From: Marivivens niveibacter
GTDB taxonomy: Bacteria; Pseudomonadota; Alphaproteobacteria; Rhodobacterales; Rhodobacteraceae
Direction: 5' to 3'
Assembly: GCF_002150005.2 (NCBI RefSeq)
Contig: NZ_MSPP01000002.1
Span: 372,001-436,000 of the forward strand
Length of the DNA: 64,000 nt
The translations under genes and the position numbers were made by a program. Shown here piece by piece: positions 53,876 through 63,163 of the stretch (the stretch's first letter is position 1; every line of letters begins with the position of its first letter). The notes under the pieces were generated by a model. That model was not told the origin of the DNA. It ran no database searches and saw only the letters and a program-made list of their open reading frames with translations.

Positions 53876-54649
53876 TTAGGCAAACTCTGGTCGTTCGCGT
53901 TTCATTTTGCGCACCATCGCGTCGAACAGCAGCGTTGCAAATGACGCGTTATCCTTGAGCCTTTGCGCGTCTTCTGCGCATTTCTGTTTGACCGCATCAG
54001 GCAGCTGCACGTTCGGGCCTGGAATGGCGGCCGCTGCGCATTGGATTTCGGCCGCACGTTGAACGGTCCACAGCAGGAAAAAGGTCAGCGGAATATCCGC
54101 TTCGCAGACCGCGACGCCGTGGTTGCGGAGGACCAAGACGTGTTTGTCGCCCAGTGATGCCAACATGCGTTCGCGTTCGGTGTCATAGATCGTGATACCT
54201 TCGAATTCGTGATATCCGACACGGCCATATAGCTGCGCACCGTTGAAATTGTTGTGGTCGATGTGCCCGTCTTTCATTGTGATCGCAGAAATCGGGGTGG
54301 TGTGCGTATGCGCGACGCAGCCGACATCTGGGCGATGTTCGTGGATCACACCATGCAGCGCAAAGCCCGCAGGGTTGGGTTTGTATTCGCTTTCCCGCAG
54401 CAATTTACCATCTACGCCGACGACCAACAGGTTTTCGGGCGTCACCTCGTCATAATGCAGGCCCATAGGGTTCACCAAATAGGCGTGCTCTTCACCCGGC
54501 AAGCGCACTGAGATGTGGTTAAAGATCAGTTCCGTCCAGCCCAAGTAACTGACAAGGTGGTAAAAATCGGCAAGCTGTTCGCGCAGCTCTTGTTCGGATT
54601 TTCCGGCCATCGGATTGGAATCTGCGGTGATAGAAGAGGAGGTGTTCAT
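53876..54649 (-). CDS. Class II aldolase/adducin family protein
   Basis: The 257-aa protein has the zinc-dependent class II aldolase fold: LGWTELIFNHISVRLPG, VHTHT-type motif CVAHTHTTPISAI with two His ligands, and VLRNHGVAVCE with the third. Family members are fuculose-phosphate-type aldolases or decarboxylases. Start ATG 54649 (AAGGAT upstream). Last gene of the minus-strand unit that starts with the TRAP genes; it may act on a breakdown product of the transported compound. Confidence 0.87.
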   Translation of the reverse strand: MNTSSSITADSNPMAGKSEQELREQLADFYHLVSYLGWTELIFNHISVRLPGEEHAYLVNPMGLHYDEVTPENLLVVGVDGKLLRESEYKPNPAGFALHGVIHEHRPDVGCVAHTHTTPISAITMKDGHIDHNNFNGAQLYGRVGYHEFEGITIYDTERERMLASLGDKHVLVLRNHGVAVCEADIPLTFFLLWTVQRAAEIQCAAAAIPGPNVQLPDAVKQKCAEDAQRLKDNASFATLLFDAMVRKMKRERPEFA

Positions 54650-54653
54650 CTGG

Positions 54654-55676
54654 TTATCCTTCTGAAAACTCGGATAGGGTGAAAAGCCGCGCAAGCGCGG
54701 TAGGAACCTGATCGGCAGCCGCAGGGAGAGAGGTTGCGGTTTCGATTTCGGTAATAAGGTGAGACAGAAACGGCATGTCGCCACCCGCGCGGCGGGCCAT
54801 TTCCAGCGGAGCTTTGCAAATCGTATCCAATTCTAATGCGCGGCCTGCGCGGGCGTCTTGCAACATGGATGTCGGGAAATCGCCGGCATCGATGAAAAGG
54901 TCAGTGAGCCAATCATTGGATGGCAGATCGTACCCTGCCCCATTTGCCCATGACCGAAATTCATCGGCCAGTTTCAACGCAACCTCTCGCAGCGCTGGAT
55001 TGGTGCCAACCTCGTTCAGCATAGCGCCGGTTAGGGCGGTCAGCGGGTTGGTCGCGATATTGGCCAACAGTTTTACCAGCACCTTTTGGCGGATGTCGCC
55101 GCATAGGTCAGTGCGAATGCCGCCCGCCTCTAGGACCTGTAATAGGGCATCGATGCGGTTGGTATCTGCACTGCCAACGATGGGCCCAATGCTGAGCGTG
55201 GGCGTGTTCGACGAAATGGCACAGCTCTCGTCGTCCATCCGAACGGTCATCAGTAGGACAGCACCCAAAATCTGTCGCGGCTTTAGCAGTTTCGCCAGAT
55301 CGCCCTTTGGGTCCAGAAAGGGCACCGATCCTATGTCCGAGCCTTTCGCGTTGAACCAGAACGGCATTCCATTCACCATCGGGATCACCAAAGTGTCCTG
55401 CGAAATAGCAGCGGCATTGGCAAGAATAGCCGAGGCCAAAGACTGTGATTTTACGCAGACGAATACCGCGTCCATAGCGTCTGTGATTGTTGGCGCCGCG
55501 ATCGGGCGTGCCGTAAACCGTGACCCGCGATCAATCAGGCTGGTGCCGCGTGATTGAATGGCCGCCAACCGATCACCGCGCGCCGCTACATTGACCATAG
55601 CGCCGGACTGCGCGACAAGGGTCGCCATTGCGGTACCGATGTTGCCAGCACCGATGATGCCAATTTTAAGCGTCAT
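54654..55676 (-). CDS. Ketopantoate reductase family protein (PanE/ApbA type)
   Basis: The N-terminal Rossmann motif GIIGAGNIGTAMATLVAQSG and the PanE-type C-terminal domain (RQKVLVKLLANIATNPLTALTG; PSMLQDARAGRALELD) identify a 2-dehydropantoate 2-reductase family member, 340 aa. Placement between TRAP and aldolase genes suggests a catabolic oxidoreductase instead of pantothenate synthesis, though this is inferred. Confidence 0.85.
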   Translation of the reverse strand: MTLKIGIIGAGNIGTAMATLVAQSGAMVNVAARGDRLAAIQSRGTSLIDRGSRFTARPIAAPTITDAMDAVFVCVKSQSLASAILANAAAISQDTLVIPMVNGMPFWFNAKGSDIGSVPFLDPKGDLAKLLKPRQILGAVLLMTVRMDDESCAISSNTPTLSIGPIVGSADTNRIDALLQVLEAGGIRTDLCGDIRQKVLVKLLANIATNPLTALTGAMLNEVGTNPALREVALKLADEFRSWANGAGYDLPSNDWLTDLFIDAGDFPTSMLQDARAGRALELDTICKAPLEMARRAGGDMPFLSHLITEIETATSLPAAADQVPTALARLFTLSEFSEG

Positions 55677-55685
55677 AGCAGCCTC

Positions 55686-56966
55686 TTAGGTAAGTAATAG
55701 AACCATGGATGGGACTAGCGTCAGCAAAGCGACGCGCACGATATCCATCGCAACGAATGGTCCTAATCCGCGGAAAATGGTGCCTAGCCGTACATCTGGT
55801 ACCACCGACCGCAGGACAAAGGCGTTCATGCCAACGGGCGGCGTGATGTAGGAAATCTCGGTTACCATGACCACGAAAATGCCGAACCAGATCAGATCAA
55901 TGCCCATTGATGCCGCGATCGGATAGAACACCGGAACGGTCAACATGATCATCGACAGGCTTTCTAACACGCAGCCCAGAACCAGATAGATGCACAGGAT
56001 GATCAGGATGAAACTAACGCGGCTATCACCGAATGCGGATAAAAACGTCTGGATGTCGATCGTCATGCCCGACAGGTTGACGTAGTTCGTAAACGTCAGC
56101 GCACCGAACAGGATAAAAAACATCATCGCGGTGGTATTCATGGTGTCATACAGAACCACCAGCATGGAATTGACGGTGAATTTGCCCGACAGGATCACCA
56201 ACAGTAACGCGCCGCCTGCACCCATGCCCGCGCTTTCGGTTGGGGTGAAAACGCCCAGATAAATACCGCCCATGACAAAGGTGAACAGGGCCAACGCGCC
56301 ACCTGTTTTACGCAACGCACGTAGCCGATCACGCAAGGGTAGTTTGGGTTCAGTCGGCAGATCGATATTGCCAACCTTGAGCGTGATACGCACGGCCATG
56401 GAGTAGAACAGAATTCCGATCACGCCTGGAATGATGCCGGCCAAGAACAGTTTGCCGATGTCTTGCTGTGTCAGAATGCCGTAAAACACCAGAATGACCG
56501 ACGGTGGGATCAGGATGCCCAATGTGCCGCCCGCCGCGATTGATGCGGTCGATAGCTGATCTGGGTATCCGAATTTGCGCATCGATGGCAGCGCGATACG
56601 GGTCATGGTCGCGGCGGTTGCCATGGATGATCCACAGACGGATGAAAACGCACCACATGCGATCACGGTAGCGGTCGCCAATCCGCCTTTGCGGTGGCGC
56701 AACCATGCATAAGCAGAGGAATACAGATCCTCGGCCACGCCTGATTGAACGACAAAATTACCCATCATCAAAAACAGCGGCAGCACCGACAGGGAATAGT
56801 CGCGGCCATTGTCAAAGAACGCGGAGCCAAGCAGCGACAACGCAGGTGTCCAGCCGATGATGGACGCTGTGCCCACCAACCCTACACCAGCCAGCGCAAA
56901 GGCAATCGGGACGCCTAGGAAAAGTAGAACAGACAGAATGGCAACGCCAATGGGCCAATGTTCCAT
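55686..56966 (-). CDS. TRAP transporter large permease (DctM-like)
   Basis: This 426-aa protein with about twelve helices is the transport subunit of a tripartite (TRAP) importer driven by the sodium gradient. DctM patterns: GVPIAFALAGVGLVG, IPPSVILVFYGILTQQDIGKLFLAGIIPG and SYITPPVGMNAFVL. It lies 12 bp after the dctQ stop. The ligand is unknown; the next operon suggests an aromatic or indolic acid. Confidence 0.92.
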   Translation of the reverse strand: MEHWPIGVAILSVLLFLGVPIAFALAGVGLVGTASIIGWTPALSLLGSAFFDNGRDYSLSVLPLFLMMGNFVVQSGVAEDLYSSAYAWLRHRKGGLATATVIACGAFSSVCGSSMATAATMTRIALPSMRKFGYPDQLSTASIAAGGTLGILIPPSVILVFYGILTQQDIGKLFLAGIIPGVIGILFYSMAVRITLKVGNIDLPTEPKLPLRDRLRALRKTGGALALFTFVMGGIYLGVFTPTESAGMGAGGALLLVILSGKFTVNSMLVVLYDTMNTTAMMFFILFGALTFTNYVNLSGMTIDIQTFLSAFGDSRVSFILIILCIYLVLGCVLESLSMIMLTVPVFYPIAASMGIDLIWFGIFVVMVTEISYITPPVGMNAFVLRSVVPDVRLGTIFRGLGPFVAMDIVRVALLTLVPSMVLLLT

Positions 56967-56978
56967 GGGAAAACTCCT

Positions 56979-57509
56979 TTATGCGGTGGGGGGCGCAAAG
57001 AAACGTTTCAGGGGAATAGCGACGGTGATCAGCGCGCCAACGACCGTGCAAATGGCACAGAAATATCCCAAGGGCGCGATGGGAATAGACAGGTTCGTGG
57101 TCGATCCGTTGTAACCGCCGATCTGATCGGCATAGACCCAGAGCCGCCATCCGACCACGCATAGGATCACACCGGAAAACAGCCCCGTCAGCACCTGACG
57201 GATCGGGTGAACCCAAGCGGGCATATAATCGACCAGCAGGTCCACGGTGACGTGGTCTTCGCGCAGGGAAACCGCGCCTAGACCCAAAAAGATCACAGCG
57301 CAAAGTAGAATTTCGGTCAGCTCTGCCGCGCCTTTGATGGGCGAATTGAACAAATATCGCCCGATCACGTCGAAAACGGTCAGGCCCATCATGGCGACCA
57401 GCATGATCGCCCCGATGATGGCGAGCGTTACCCCCGACCGTCCAAGTGTTTGGACGGCCGAAAGAGCATTGCCCGAAGGCGGCTTGCTTATCAGGGCTTG
57501 GATTTTCAT
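56979..57509 (-). CDS. TRAP transporter small permease (DctQ-like)
   Basis: The 176-aa four-helix protein matches DctQ (LTVFDVIGRYLFNSPIKGAAELTEILL; VDLLVDYMP). It couples with dctM and dctP, overlapping the dctP stop by ATGA. Confidence 0.88.
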   Translation of the reverse strand: MKIQALISKPPSGNALSAVQTLGRSGVTLAIIGAIMLVAMMGLTVFDVIGRYLFNSPIKGAAELTEILLCAVIFLGLGAVSLREDHVTVDLLVDYMPAWVHPIRQVLTGLFSGVILCVVGWRLWVYADQIGGYNGSTTNLSIPIAPLGYFCAICTVVGALITVAIPLKRFFAPPTA

Positions 57510-58525
57510 TCCGCTGCCAGAGCCTCGATTTCAGCCATTAGCATGTCATAAGCGGCTTGCCCGTCGATGCCGGTTTCCGAAACTTCGGCGATTTTGGCGT
57601 CGATGACGGGCGACAGGCTTTCGGTCCACGCGGCCAATTGGGCATCGGTTGCTGTGGTTACAGTTACTTGGCCCTCCATCGCGGCCAGACCTGCAGCATC
57701 CACGGTGTCCCACATTTGGCCAGCCATGCGGGCCAGCGCTTCGCCTGTGACGCTGTCGATGGCAGCTTGGGATTCTGGGGATAGGCTTTCCCATTTGGCT
57801 TTGTTCATCACGACGTAGAACGACGTATTATACAGGCCGCCCGGAACGTCGACGCCAACGGACAGCTGCGGGATCAGTTTGAAAAAGTTCACCGATTCAT
57901 AGGGAAACAGAATGCCGTCAGCCACGCCTTGGCTCAGCAATTCATAGGCCTTTGACGATGGGCCTTCGACGGGGACCGCGCCCAAGGTCGATGCAACTTC
58001 GTGGACGATGCCGCCGCCAACGCGTAGTTTTTGTCCGTCCAGCAATTCAGCCGCGGCCGCGTCGCCGTCTTTTAGGAAAACCTGACCTGGGCCGTGGGTG
58101 AAAACGCCGAGAACTTTGACGTCGTCATATTCGCCAGCGTCGGCCAGCATCGCCTCGAATGTGCGCCAATACGCGACCGAGATATCTTCGGCGCTGTCGC
58201 CCAAGAATGGGACTTCAGCGATGTTGGTGGTTTTGAAACGACCCGCGTTATAGCCCTGCACGCCAAAGGTGATGTCAGCGATGCCATTTACCGCAAAATC
58301 GAAATGCGCAGCGGGTGGTCCCAATGGCGCAGGCAGGATGTTCGCGGTGACCTCTCCGCCCGTGGCTTCGGCGATTTGTTCGGTCATTGGAACGATCACA
58401 TCCGACACCAATGGGTGCGATGGTGGCAGCCAGTTTGCAACGGTCAATGTTTCTGCCGATGCGGCGGTCGCTGCCAAAGAAGCAGCCAAGGCAATGAGAG
58501 ATATTTTGGTAAATTTCACGTTCAT
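57506..58525 (-). CDS. TRAP transporter substrate-binding protein (DctP-like)
   Basis: A signal peptide (cleavage after ATAASA, about residue 24) and DctP patterns (NWLPPSHPLVSDVIVPMTEQIAEATGG; GLYNTSFYVVMNKAKWESLSPESQAAID) identify the periplasmic binding component. I chose ATG 58525, which has GGGG at 8-9 nt; ATG 58531 lies too close. It is divergent from the MarR gene. Confidence 0.9.
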   Translation of the reverse strand: MNVKFTKISLIALAASLAATAASAETLTVANWLPPSHPLVSDVIVPMTEQIAEATGGEVTANILPAPLGPPAAHFDFAVNGIADITFGVQGYNAGRFKTTNIAEVPFLGDSAEDISVAYWRTFEAMLADAGEYDDVKVLGVFTHGPGQVFLKDGDAAAAELLDGQKLRVGGGIVHEVASTLGAVPVEGPSSKAYELLSQGVADGILFPYESVNFFKLIPQLSVGVDVPGGLYNTSFYVVMNKAKWESLSPESQAAIDSVTGEALARMAGQMWDTVDAAGLAAMEGQVTVTTATDAQLAAWTESLSPVIDAKIAEVSETGIDGQAAYDMLMAEIEALAAE

Positions 58526-58665
58526 TTTCATATTCCCCGTTGGAATGGTTTAAGTATATGACGCCTTGATCAGCGCTCTTTTGGCAATAACTGGCCCTTG
58601 TCAGGACCGAAAATGCCTGTAGTTTCAGTGTTTCTGATCATTCCGCGATAGATGTTGGGTGCGAC

Positions 58666-59136
58666 ATGACCGAAAATTTGGCGAAAGAAGAACAAACCAG
58701 TCCCGAACATTTCCGTGACGGATGGCCCTTTTTTTGGATCAATCGTGCGAATGCTTATTACACGCAGGCGTTGGAAAAACGGCTCAAGCCGCTGGGCGTG
58801 GACGCGCCAAAATGGCGTGTGTTGATGTCGTTGCACGAACAAAATTACATGTCCGTTTCTGAAATCGCCGAATTTTCCACGCTCAAGTTGAATACCACGA
58901 CGAAAATCGTGCAGCGCATGATTGCCGATGGATTTGTTGAAACCCGCGTGCGCGCATCTGATGCCCGCGTGACCGAGGTGTGTTTGACCGCAATCGGTGA
59001 CGATCTGCGTGCCAAAGCTTTGGTCGAAGTGGACCGCATCAAGGCCGAGGCATTTTACAACACGTCGCCCGCCGAACTGGATGCGCTGAATGATACCTTG
59101 CGCAAAATCAGCGACGACCTGTTCAAACTGTTTTGA
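58666..59136 (+). CDS. MarR-family regulator (IacR-like)
   Basis: The 156-aa protein has a MarR winged helix (KWRVLMSLHEQNYMSVSEIAEFSTLKLNTTTKIVQRMIADGFVETRVRASDARVTEVCLT). It is divergent from dctP and convergent with the flavin reductase gene, between the two catabolic operons, so it is the likely regulator of both. TGATCA occurs twice in the divergent region (58567 and 58635), possible half-sites. In known iac clusters the MarR protein IacR is the local repressor. Confidence 0.85.
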   Translation: MTENLAKEEQTSPEHFRDGWPFFWINRANAYYTQALEKRLKPLGVDAPKWRVLMSLHEQNYMSVSEIAEFSTLKLNTTTKIVQRMIADGFVETRVRASDARVTEVCLTAIGDDLRAKALVEVDRIKAEAFYNTSPAELDALNDTLRKISDDLFKLF

Positions 59137-59150
59137 TGCAGCCCAGCTCA

Positions 59151-59660
59151 TTACGCGGTTTCCGTGATCAGATGGTGGAAATCGCGGGCGAACCAGACCA
59201 GACCGTGACGCGCCTGATCTGACAGGCTGACGGCCTGCACATTGCAGAAAAACACCGAATGCGTGCCCATTTCCTGACGCGAGGCAATAGTGCAATCAAA
59301 GGCCACATTCGCGTCGCCTAAAACAGGTGCGCCGGTTTCCATGGTGCCCCAATTCGCGGTGCCGAAACGATCCACGCCTTCGACGTAGCGGGCGAATAGC
59401 ATCGATAGATCTTGATGATCGGATGCCAGCACATTCACCGCTAGAACGCCGTTTTCCACCAGTTTGTCGTGGGCGAACGCGTTGCGGTTTATACACACCA
59501 GCAGGGTAGGCGGGGCATCGGTGACCGAACAGACCGCAGACGCGGTCAGGCCGTGTTTGCCCGCTGGTCCATCCGTGGTGATCAGGTTCACGGCAGCGCC
59601 TAGGCGGCTCATGCCTTCGCGGAAATCTAGTTGGGTTTGGGTCAGGTCGGTCATGGTCAC
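59151..59660 (-). CDS. iacG: Flavin reductase family protein (IacG-like)
   Basis: The 169-aa protein has the FMN-binding split barrel of flavin reductases (MSRLGAAVNLITTDGPAGKHGLTASAVCSVTDAPPTLLVCINRNAF; CTIASRQEMGTHSVFFCNVQAV). It supplies reduced flavin to a monooxygenase, here presumably the IacA-like protein at the right edge. It begins with an ATGA overlap with the reductase gene. The iac name is by cluster order. Confidence 0.8.
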   Translation of the reverse strand: MTMTDLTQTQLDFREGMSRLGAAVNLITTDGPAGKHGLTASAVCSVTDAPPTLLVCINRNAFAHDKLVENGVLAVNVLASDHQDLSMLFARYVEGVDRFGTANWGTMETGAPVLGDANVAFDCTIASRQEMGTHSVFFCNVQAVSLSDQARHGLVWFARDFHHLITETA

Positions 59661-60616
59661 AGGTCCAATACGAGTTTCTTGCCCGAACAGCGCGAACAGC
59701 AGGCGCAGATGACATCGCCGTCTTCGCGTTCTTCTTCGGTTAGGAATTGGTCGCGGTGATCAATCACGCCTTCGATGACGTCGGTCAGGCAGGTGCCGCA
59801 AACGCCTTCTTCGCATTTGACCTCGATCTTGATCCCTTCGCGGGCTAGCGCTTTGGCGATGGTATCTTCGGGGCCGACGGTGACGGTGATCCCGCTGGCG
59901 GCGCATTCCACGTCAAAGCTGTCGCCAGTCAGGTCCACATCCGCCGAAAAATATTCGCGGTGCACATTCGCGGTCGCGTGACCTGCGGCTTCGGCGCTGT
60001 TGATGACCCAATCCATGAACCCTTGGGGGCCGCAAACGTAGATATGGGTTGCGTCGTGGACGGCAGGTAGGTCGCGGGGCAGGTCCAGCCGTTGATCGTC
60101 GCCAGCATCGTCGAAATGGAACACGACTTGATCTTTGAACGCGCAGTTATCTAGCAGATCCAGAAACGCGGCTTGGGATTTCGATCGGGCGCAATAGTGC
60201 AGAGTGAACGGTTTGCCCAAGGCATGCAGGCGGTGCGCCATCGCGATCATCGGGGTGACACCAATGCCGCCGCCGAACAGAACAGTTTGGGTCGCAGTTT
60301 CATCAAGGGGGAAATGGTTCCGCGGCCCTTCGACGGTAAAGCTGGCACCATTCACCGCCGTTTCGTGTACCTTGATCGATCCGCCACGACTGGCTGGGTC
60401 TTTTAGCACTCCGATTTCGTAGAATGCCGTTTCAGCAGGGTCTGAACACAGGGAATACTGACGCCACATATCCAGATCGGGCAGATACAAATCTAGATGC
60501 GCGCCTGCGTCAAACGCAGGCAGCGGCGTGCCGTCGACGGTGGCCAGACGAATGCGGGCGATGTTGCCCTGATCGTCGGATCGTTCAATCACAGTAAGGG
60601 TTTGAGAGTTGGTCAT
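59657..60616 (-). CDS. iacF: Ring-hydroxylase reductase, PDR/VanB type (IacF-like)
   Basis: The 319-aa protein contains an FMN/FAD-binding barrel (MWRQYSLCSDP), an NAD-binding region (LFGGGIGVTPMIAMAHRL) and a C-terminal plant-type [2Fe-2S] cluster (CEEGVCGTC with the fourth Cys in CACC). It passes electrons from NADH to the Rieske dioxygenase encoded upstream. Order within the operon matches iacF. Confidence 0.85.
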   Translation of the reverse strand: MTNSQTLTVIERSDDQGNIARIRLATVDGTPLPAFDAGAHLDLYLPDLDMWRQYSLCSDPAETAFYEIGVLKDPASRGGSIKVHETAVNGASFTVEGPRNHFPLDETATQTVLFGGGIGVTPMIAMAHRLHALGKPFTLHYCARSKSQAAFLDLLDNCAFKDQVVFHFDDAGDDQRLDLPRDLPAVHDATHIYVCGPQGFMDWVINSAEAAGHATANVHREYFSADVDLTGDSFDVECAASGITVTVGPEDTIAKALAREGIKIEVKCEEGVCGTCLTDVIEGVIDHRDQFLTEEEREDGDVICACCSRCSGKKLVLDL

Positions 60617-60618
60617 TG

Positions 60619-61383
60619 TTACCTCGGGAATAGGCCGCCGTTGACGTCCCAGCAGGCGCCATTGACGAAAGCCGCATCAGGGCCAGCAAGCATCACAACC
60701 ATGCGTGCGACATAGGCGGGATCGCCCAGCTGACCGACGGGGATATTGGCCAGAAAGCCGTCCATTTTTTCGGGCGGCACGATCGACCACACCATTGGGC
60801 TGTCCATCGGGCCGGGGGAAATGGCGTTACAGGTGACTCCGAATGCCGCCAGATCGCGGGCAAAGATTTTGGTCAGGGTCAGGATTGCGCCCTTGGAGGC
60901 AGCGTAATGCGCGCCCGTGGCAGTGCCGCCGTTCTGACCGGCCAGCGATGCCATGTTGACGATGCGCCCGTACCCGCGGGTTTTGAAATGCCGGCCAAAG
61001 ATTTGACAGCCCGCAAAAGTGCCGCCAGCGTTGGTGGCCATGATGTCGTTGAACACATTTGGCTCGATGTCCATCAGCGGCTGCGCCATCGTGCGGGCCG
61101 CGTTGTTCACCAGCACCTCGACCGACCCGTATCGATCCACGCATTTATCCAGAACCTTCTGGAAATCGGCAGGGTTCGATACGTCCAGCGTGGCGGTCAC
61201 AGCCGTTTCGCCAGCCAGATCTAATTCGGATGCCAGCGCCTGACCTTCGTCGCCGACATCGCGGTCGGCGATCACAACGCGGTAGCCTGTGGCGTGCAGG
61301 GCGCGGACAATCGCCGCCCCCAATCCGCGCGCGCCGCCGGTCACCACGGCTGTTTGCATCTGTTCGGGCAAAGGCGCTGTCAT
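60619..61383 (-). CDS. iacE: SDR family oxidoreductase (IacE-like)
   Basis: A classical short-chain dehydrogenase, 254 aa: TGGARGLGAAI cofactor motif, NNAA, catalytic Ser and Y-x3-K (HYAASKGAI). The start overlaps the upstream gene by one base (TGATG). In indole-acetate degradation, IacE acts on the early hydroxylated intermediate. The call relies on family plus position. Confidence 0.83.
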   Translation of the reverse strand: MTAPLPEQMQTAVVTGGARGLGAAIVRALHATGYRVVIADRDVGDEGQALASELDLAGETAVTATLDVSNPADFQKVLDKCVDRYGSVEVLVNNAARTMAQPLMDIEPNVFNDIMATNAGGTFAGCQIFGRHFKTRGYGRIVNMASLAGQNGGTATGAHYAASKGAILTLTKIFARDLAAFGVTCNAISPGPMDSPMVWSIVPPEKMDGFLANIPVGQLGDPAYVARMVVMLAGPDAAFVNGACWDVNGGLFPR

Positions 61384-61877
61384 CAGAACAAGTAGCTGAA
61401 CGAATTCAGCATCCCGGCAGAGTTCAACAGACGCACGATTTTGCGGTCGATTTTGAAACCATCATCGGTGCGGATCAGCGTGTAATAGGCATTGCCTGCC
61501 CAAACGCGCTGACGACCAAATTTGTCTTCGATCAGGTGTTCGGCGCAGGATACGCTGATCACATCACCTGCTGCGTTGTCGATTTTGATGCGCGACAGAG
61601 TACGCACTGTTTGCGCCGGCGGAGCCGAAGAGATCGAAAAGCCGCGATTGAAACGATCAATGCGATCACGGCGCATTTTGTCGTTGTCGTAGCACAGGTT
61701 CAGCTGGTTTGCGTAATCGTCGCCTTCGTCAATCGGCATGATGTACAGACCTGTGTCAGTCCATAGGTCCAGCCACGCTGCGTAATCTTTGGCATCCAGA
61801 TATGCGCCTTCGGTCCAGATGAATTCCGTGACATCGGCCAACAGGCTACGAGTGTCGATTTGGCTAAGCTCGGTCAT
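61383..61877 (-). CDS. iacD: Aromatic-ring dioxygenase beta subunit (IacD-like)
   Basis: The 164-aa protein has the NTF2-like beta-subunit fold (FIWTEGAYLDAKDYAAWLDLWTDTGLYIMPID; GRQRVWAGNAYYTLI). I chose ATG 61877, which overlaps the alpha-subunit stop as ATGA. It supports the alpha subunit's hexamer. Confidence 0.87.
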   Translation of the reverse strand: MTELSQIDTRSLLADVTEFIWTEGAYLDAKDYAAWLDLWTDTGLYIMPIDEGDDYANQLNLCYDNDKMRRDRIDRFNRGFSISSAPPAQTVRTLSRIKIDNAAGDVISVSCAEHLIEDKFGRQRVWAGNAYYTLIRTDDGFKIDRKIVRLLNSAGMLNSFSYLF

Positions 61878-63151
61878 TGGCTCATCATTCCTTTCCACAT
61901 CTTGTAGGCGGCGCGCATTCCCGTTTCAGCCGAGATGTGACCGCGTGGGCCGTATTCGCCGGGTTCTTCGTCGACCATGCCGCGGTTAACGAGGATCGAC
62001 AGGTCTTCGCCGCCTTTGGTGCCGCGCTGAACGCGTTCCCAGACTTCGGCGTCGTCAGGCGATCCGAACCCCATTGGGCCCTGAAAATGTTCGTGTAGGC
62101 GCATACGCATTTGGTTGGCGGCCTCTGGTCCGCCGTCCATGCCTAGGGCGATGTGACGGATGTCGGTTTGTTCCACCGATTTCGGGGTCAGTACGCGCAA
62201 GAAAGACAGCGAAAATGAAACGTTCGGGAATAGGTTCAGGTTGAACCCTGCACCACTGACCGCCCGCACGATTTTGCGCATTTGCTCGTCAGGATATCCG
62301 TCATCCAGCAGTTGCTGCGCCAGATCGGCGAAACGTTCGGGGATCGGGTCATCCAGGTTTTCGTCCAGATCCAGCAGTTCGGGGATCATCAGCATAACCG
62401 AATGGCCGTTGCCCAGATCTTCGACATAGCCGACGCCTTTGTCCAAGAAATCGAACAGCTCGCCCGTTTCGCCATCCAGTGTCTGCATAAAGCTTTTGTG
62501 GACGATCGGGAAATGGTAGGCGTCGGTGGTGTTTTCCAGCTGCACTTTCCAGTTCATCGGAACGGAAAACTGGTGTTCTCCCAATACTTTGACAGGAAAA
62601 CCGCCGCCCTGTTTCATGAACAGATCGATGTAGCGGCAGACGCCTTCGCCCAGAAAATCAACCAGCGGTTCGGCGTCTTCGTTGAAGGTCGCGAAAACCA
62701 TTCCGTTGTAGGATTCGGTTCGTAGTTTCAGCAGGCCATGCTGCGTTTTGTCGAAATCATCGCCGTATTGTTCAGGATACGGCAGCGCGCGCAGGCTACC
62801 GTCTAGGCCATAGCCCCAACCGTGGTACGGGCATTGGAAGGACGATGTTTTGCCCTTTTTGACTTCGCAGACGGTGGCGGCGCGGTGACGGCAGCGGTTC
62901 ACCATACAGTGGATTTTGCCCTTGCGGTCGCGCACAACGATCACAGGTTCCAGACCGACGTTCGAAAGTTTGAACGATCCTTTGTCCGGGAATTCGCTGT
63001 CATGGGCGACAAAGACCCAAGTCTTTTTGAAAATCTTTTCCATCTCTTCGGCGAAAAGGTCAGGATCTTCGTACATCGAGGTCGCAACCTCGGCAGTGTT
63101 GGTGTTGTACAGCGCGTCTAGGTCGCTGAATTTTGGCATATCTAGTGACAT
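61874..63151 (-). CDS. iacC: Rieske dioxygenase alpha subunit (IacC-like)
   Basis: The 425-aa protein has the Rieske motif C87-R-H89 and C107-P-Y-H110 and the mononuclear iron site DAYHFPIVH (two His plus a distal Asp). It is the catalytic subunit of a ring-hydroxylating dioxygenase. In iac clusters this enzyme turns dioxindole-3-acetate into catechol. No residue changes seen. Confidence 0.9.
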   Translation of the reverse strand: MSLDMPKFSDLDALYNTNTAEVATSMYEDPDLFAEEMEKIFKKTWVFVAHDSEFPDKGSFKLSNVGLEPVIVVRDRKGKIHCMVNRCRHRAATVCEVKKGKTSSFQCPYHGWGYGLDGSLRALPYPEQYGDDFDKTQHGLLKLRTESYNGMVFATFNEDAEPLVDFLGEGVCRYIDLFMKQGGGFPVKVLGEHQFSVPMNWKVQLENTTDAYHFPIVHKSFMQTLDGETGELFDFLDKGVGYVEDLGNGHSVMLMIPELLDLDENLDDPIPERFADLAQQLLDDGYPDEQMRKIVRAVSGAGFNLNLFPNVSFSLSFLRVLTPKSVEQTDIRHIALGMDGGPEAANQMRMRLHEHFQGPMGFGSPDDAEVWERVQRGTKGGEDLSILVNRGMVDEEPGEYGPRGHISAETGMRAAYKMWKGMMSQ

Positions 63152-63163
63152 GGTGTCGGCCCT

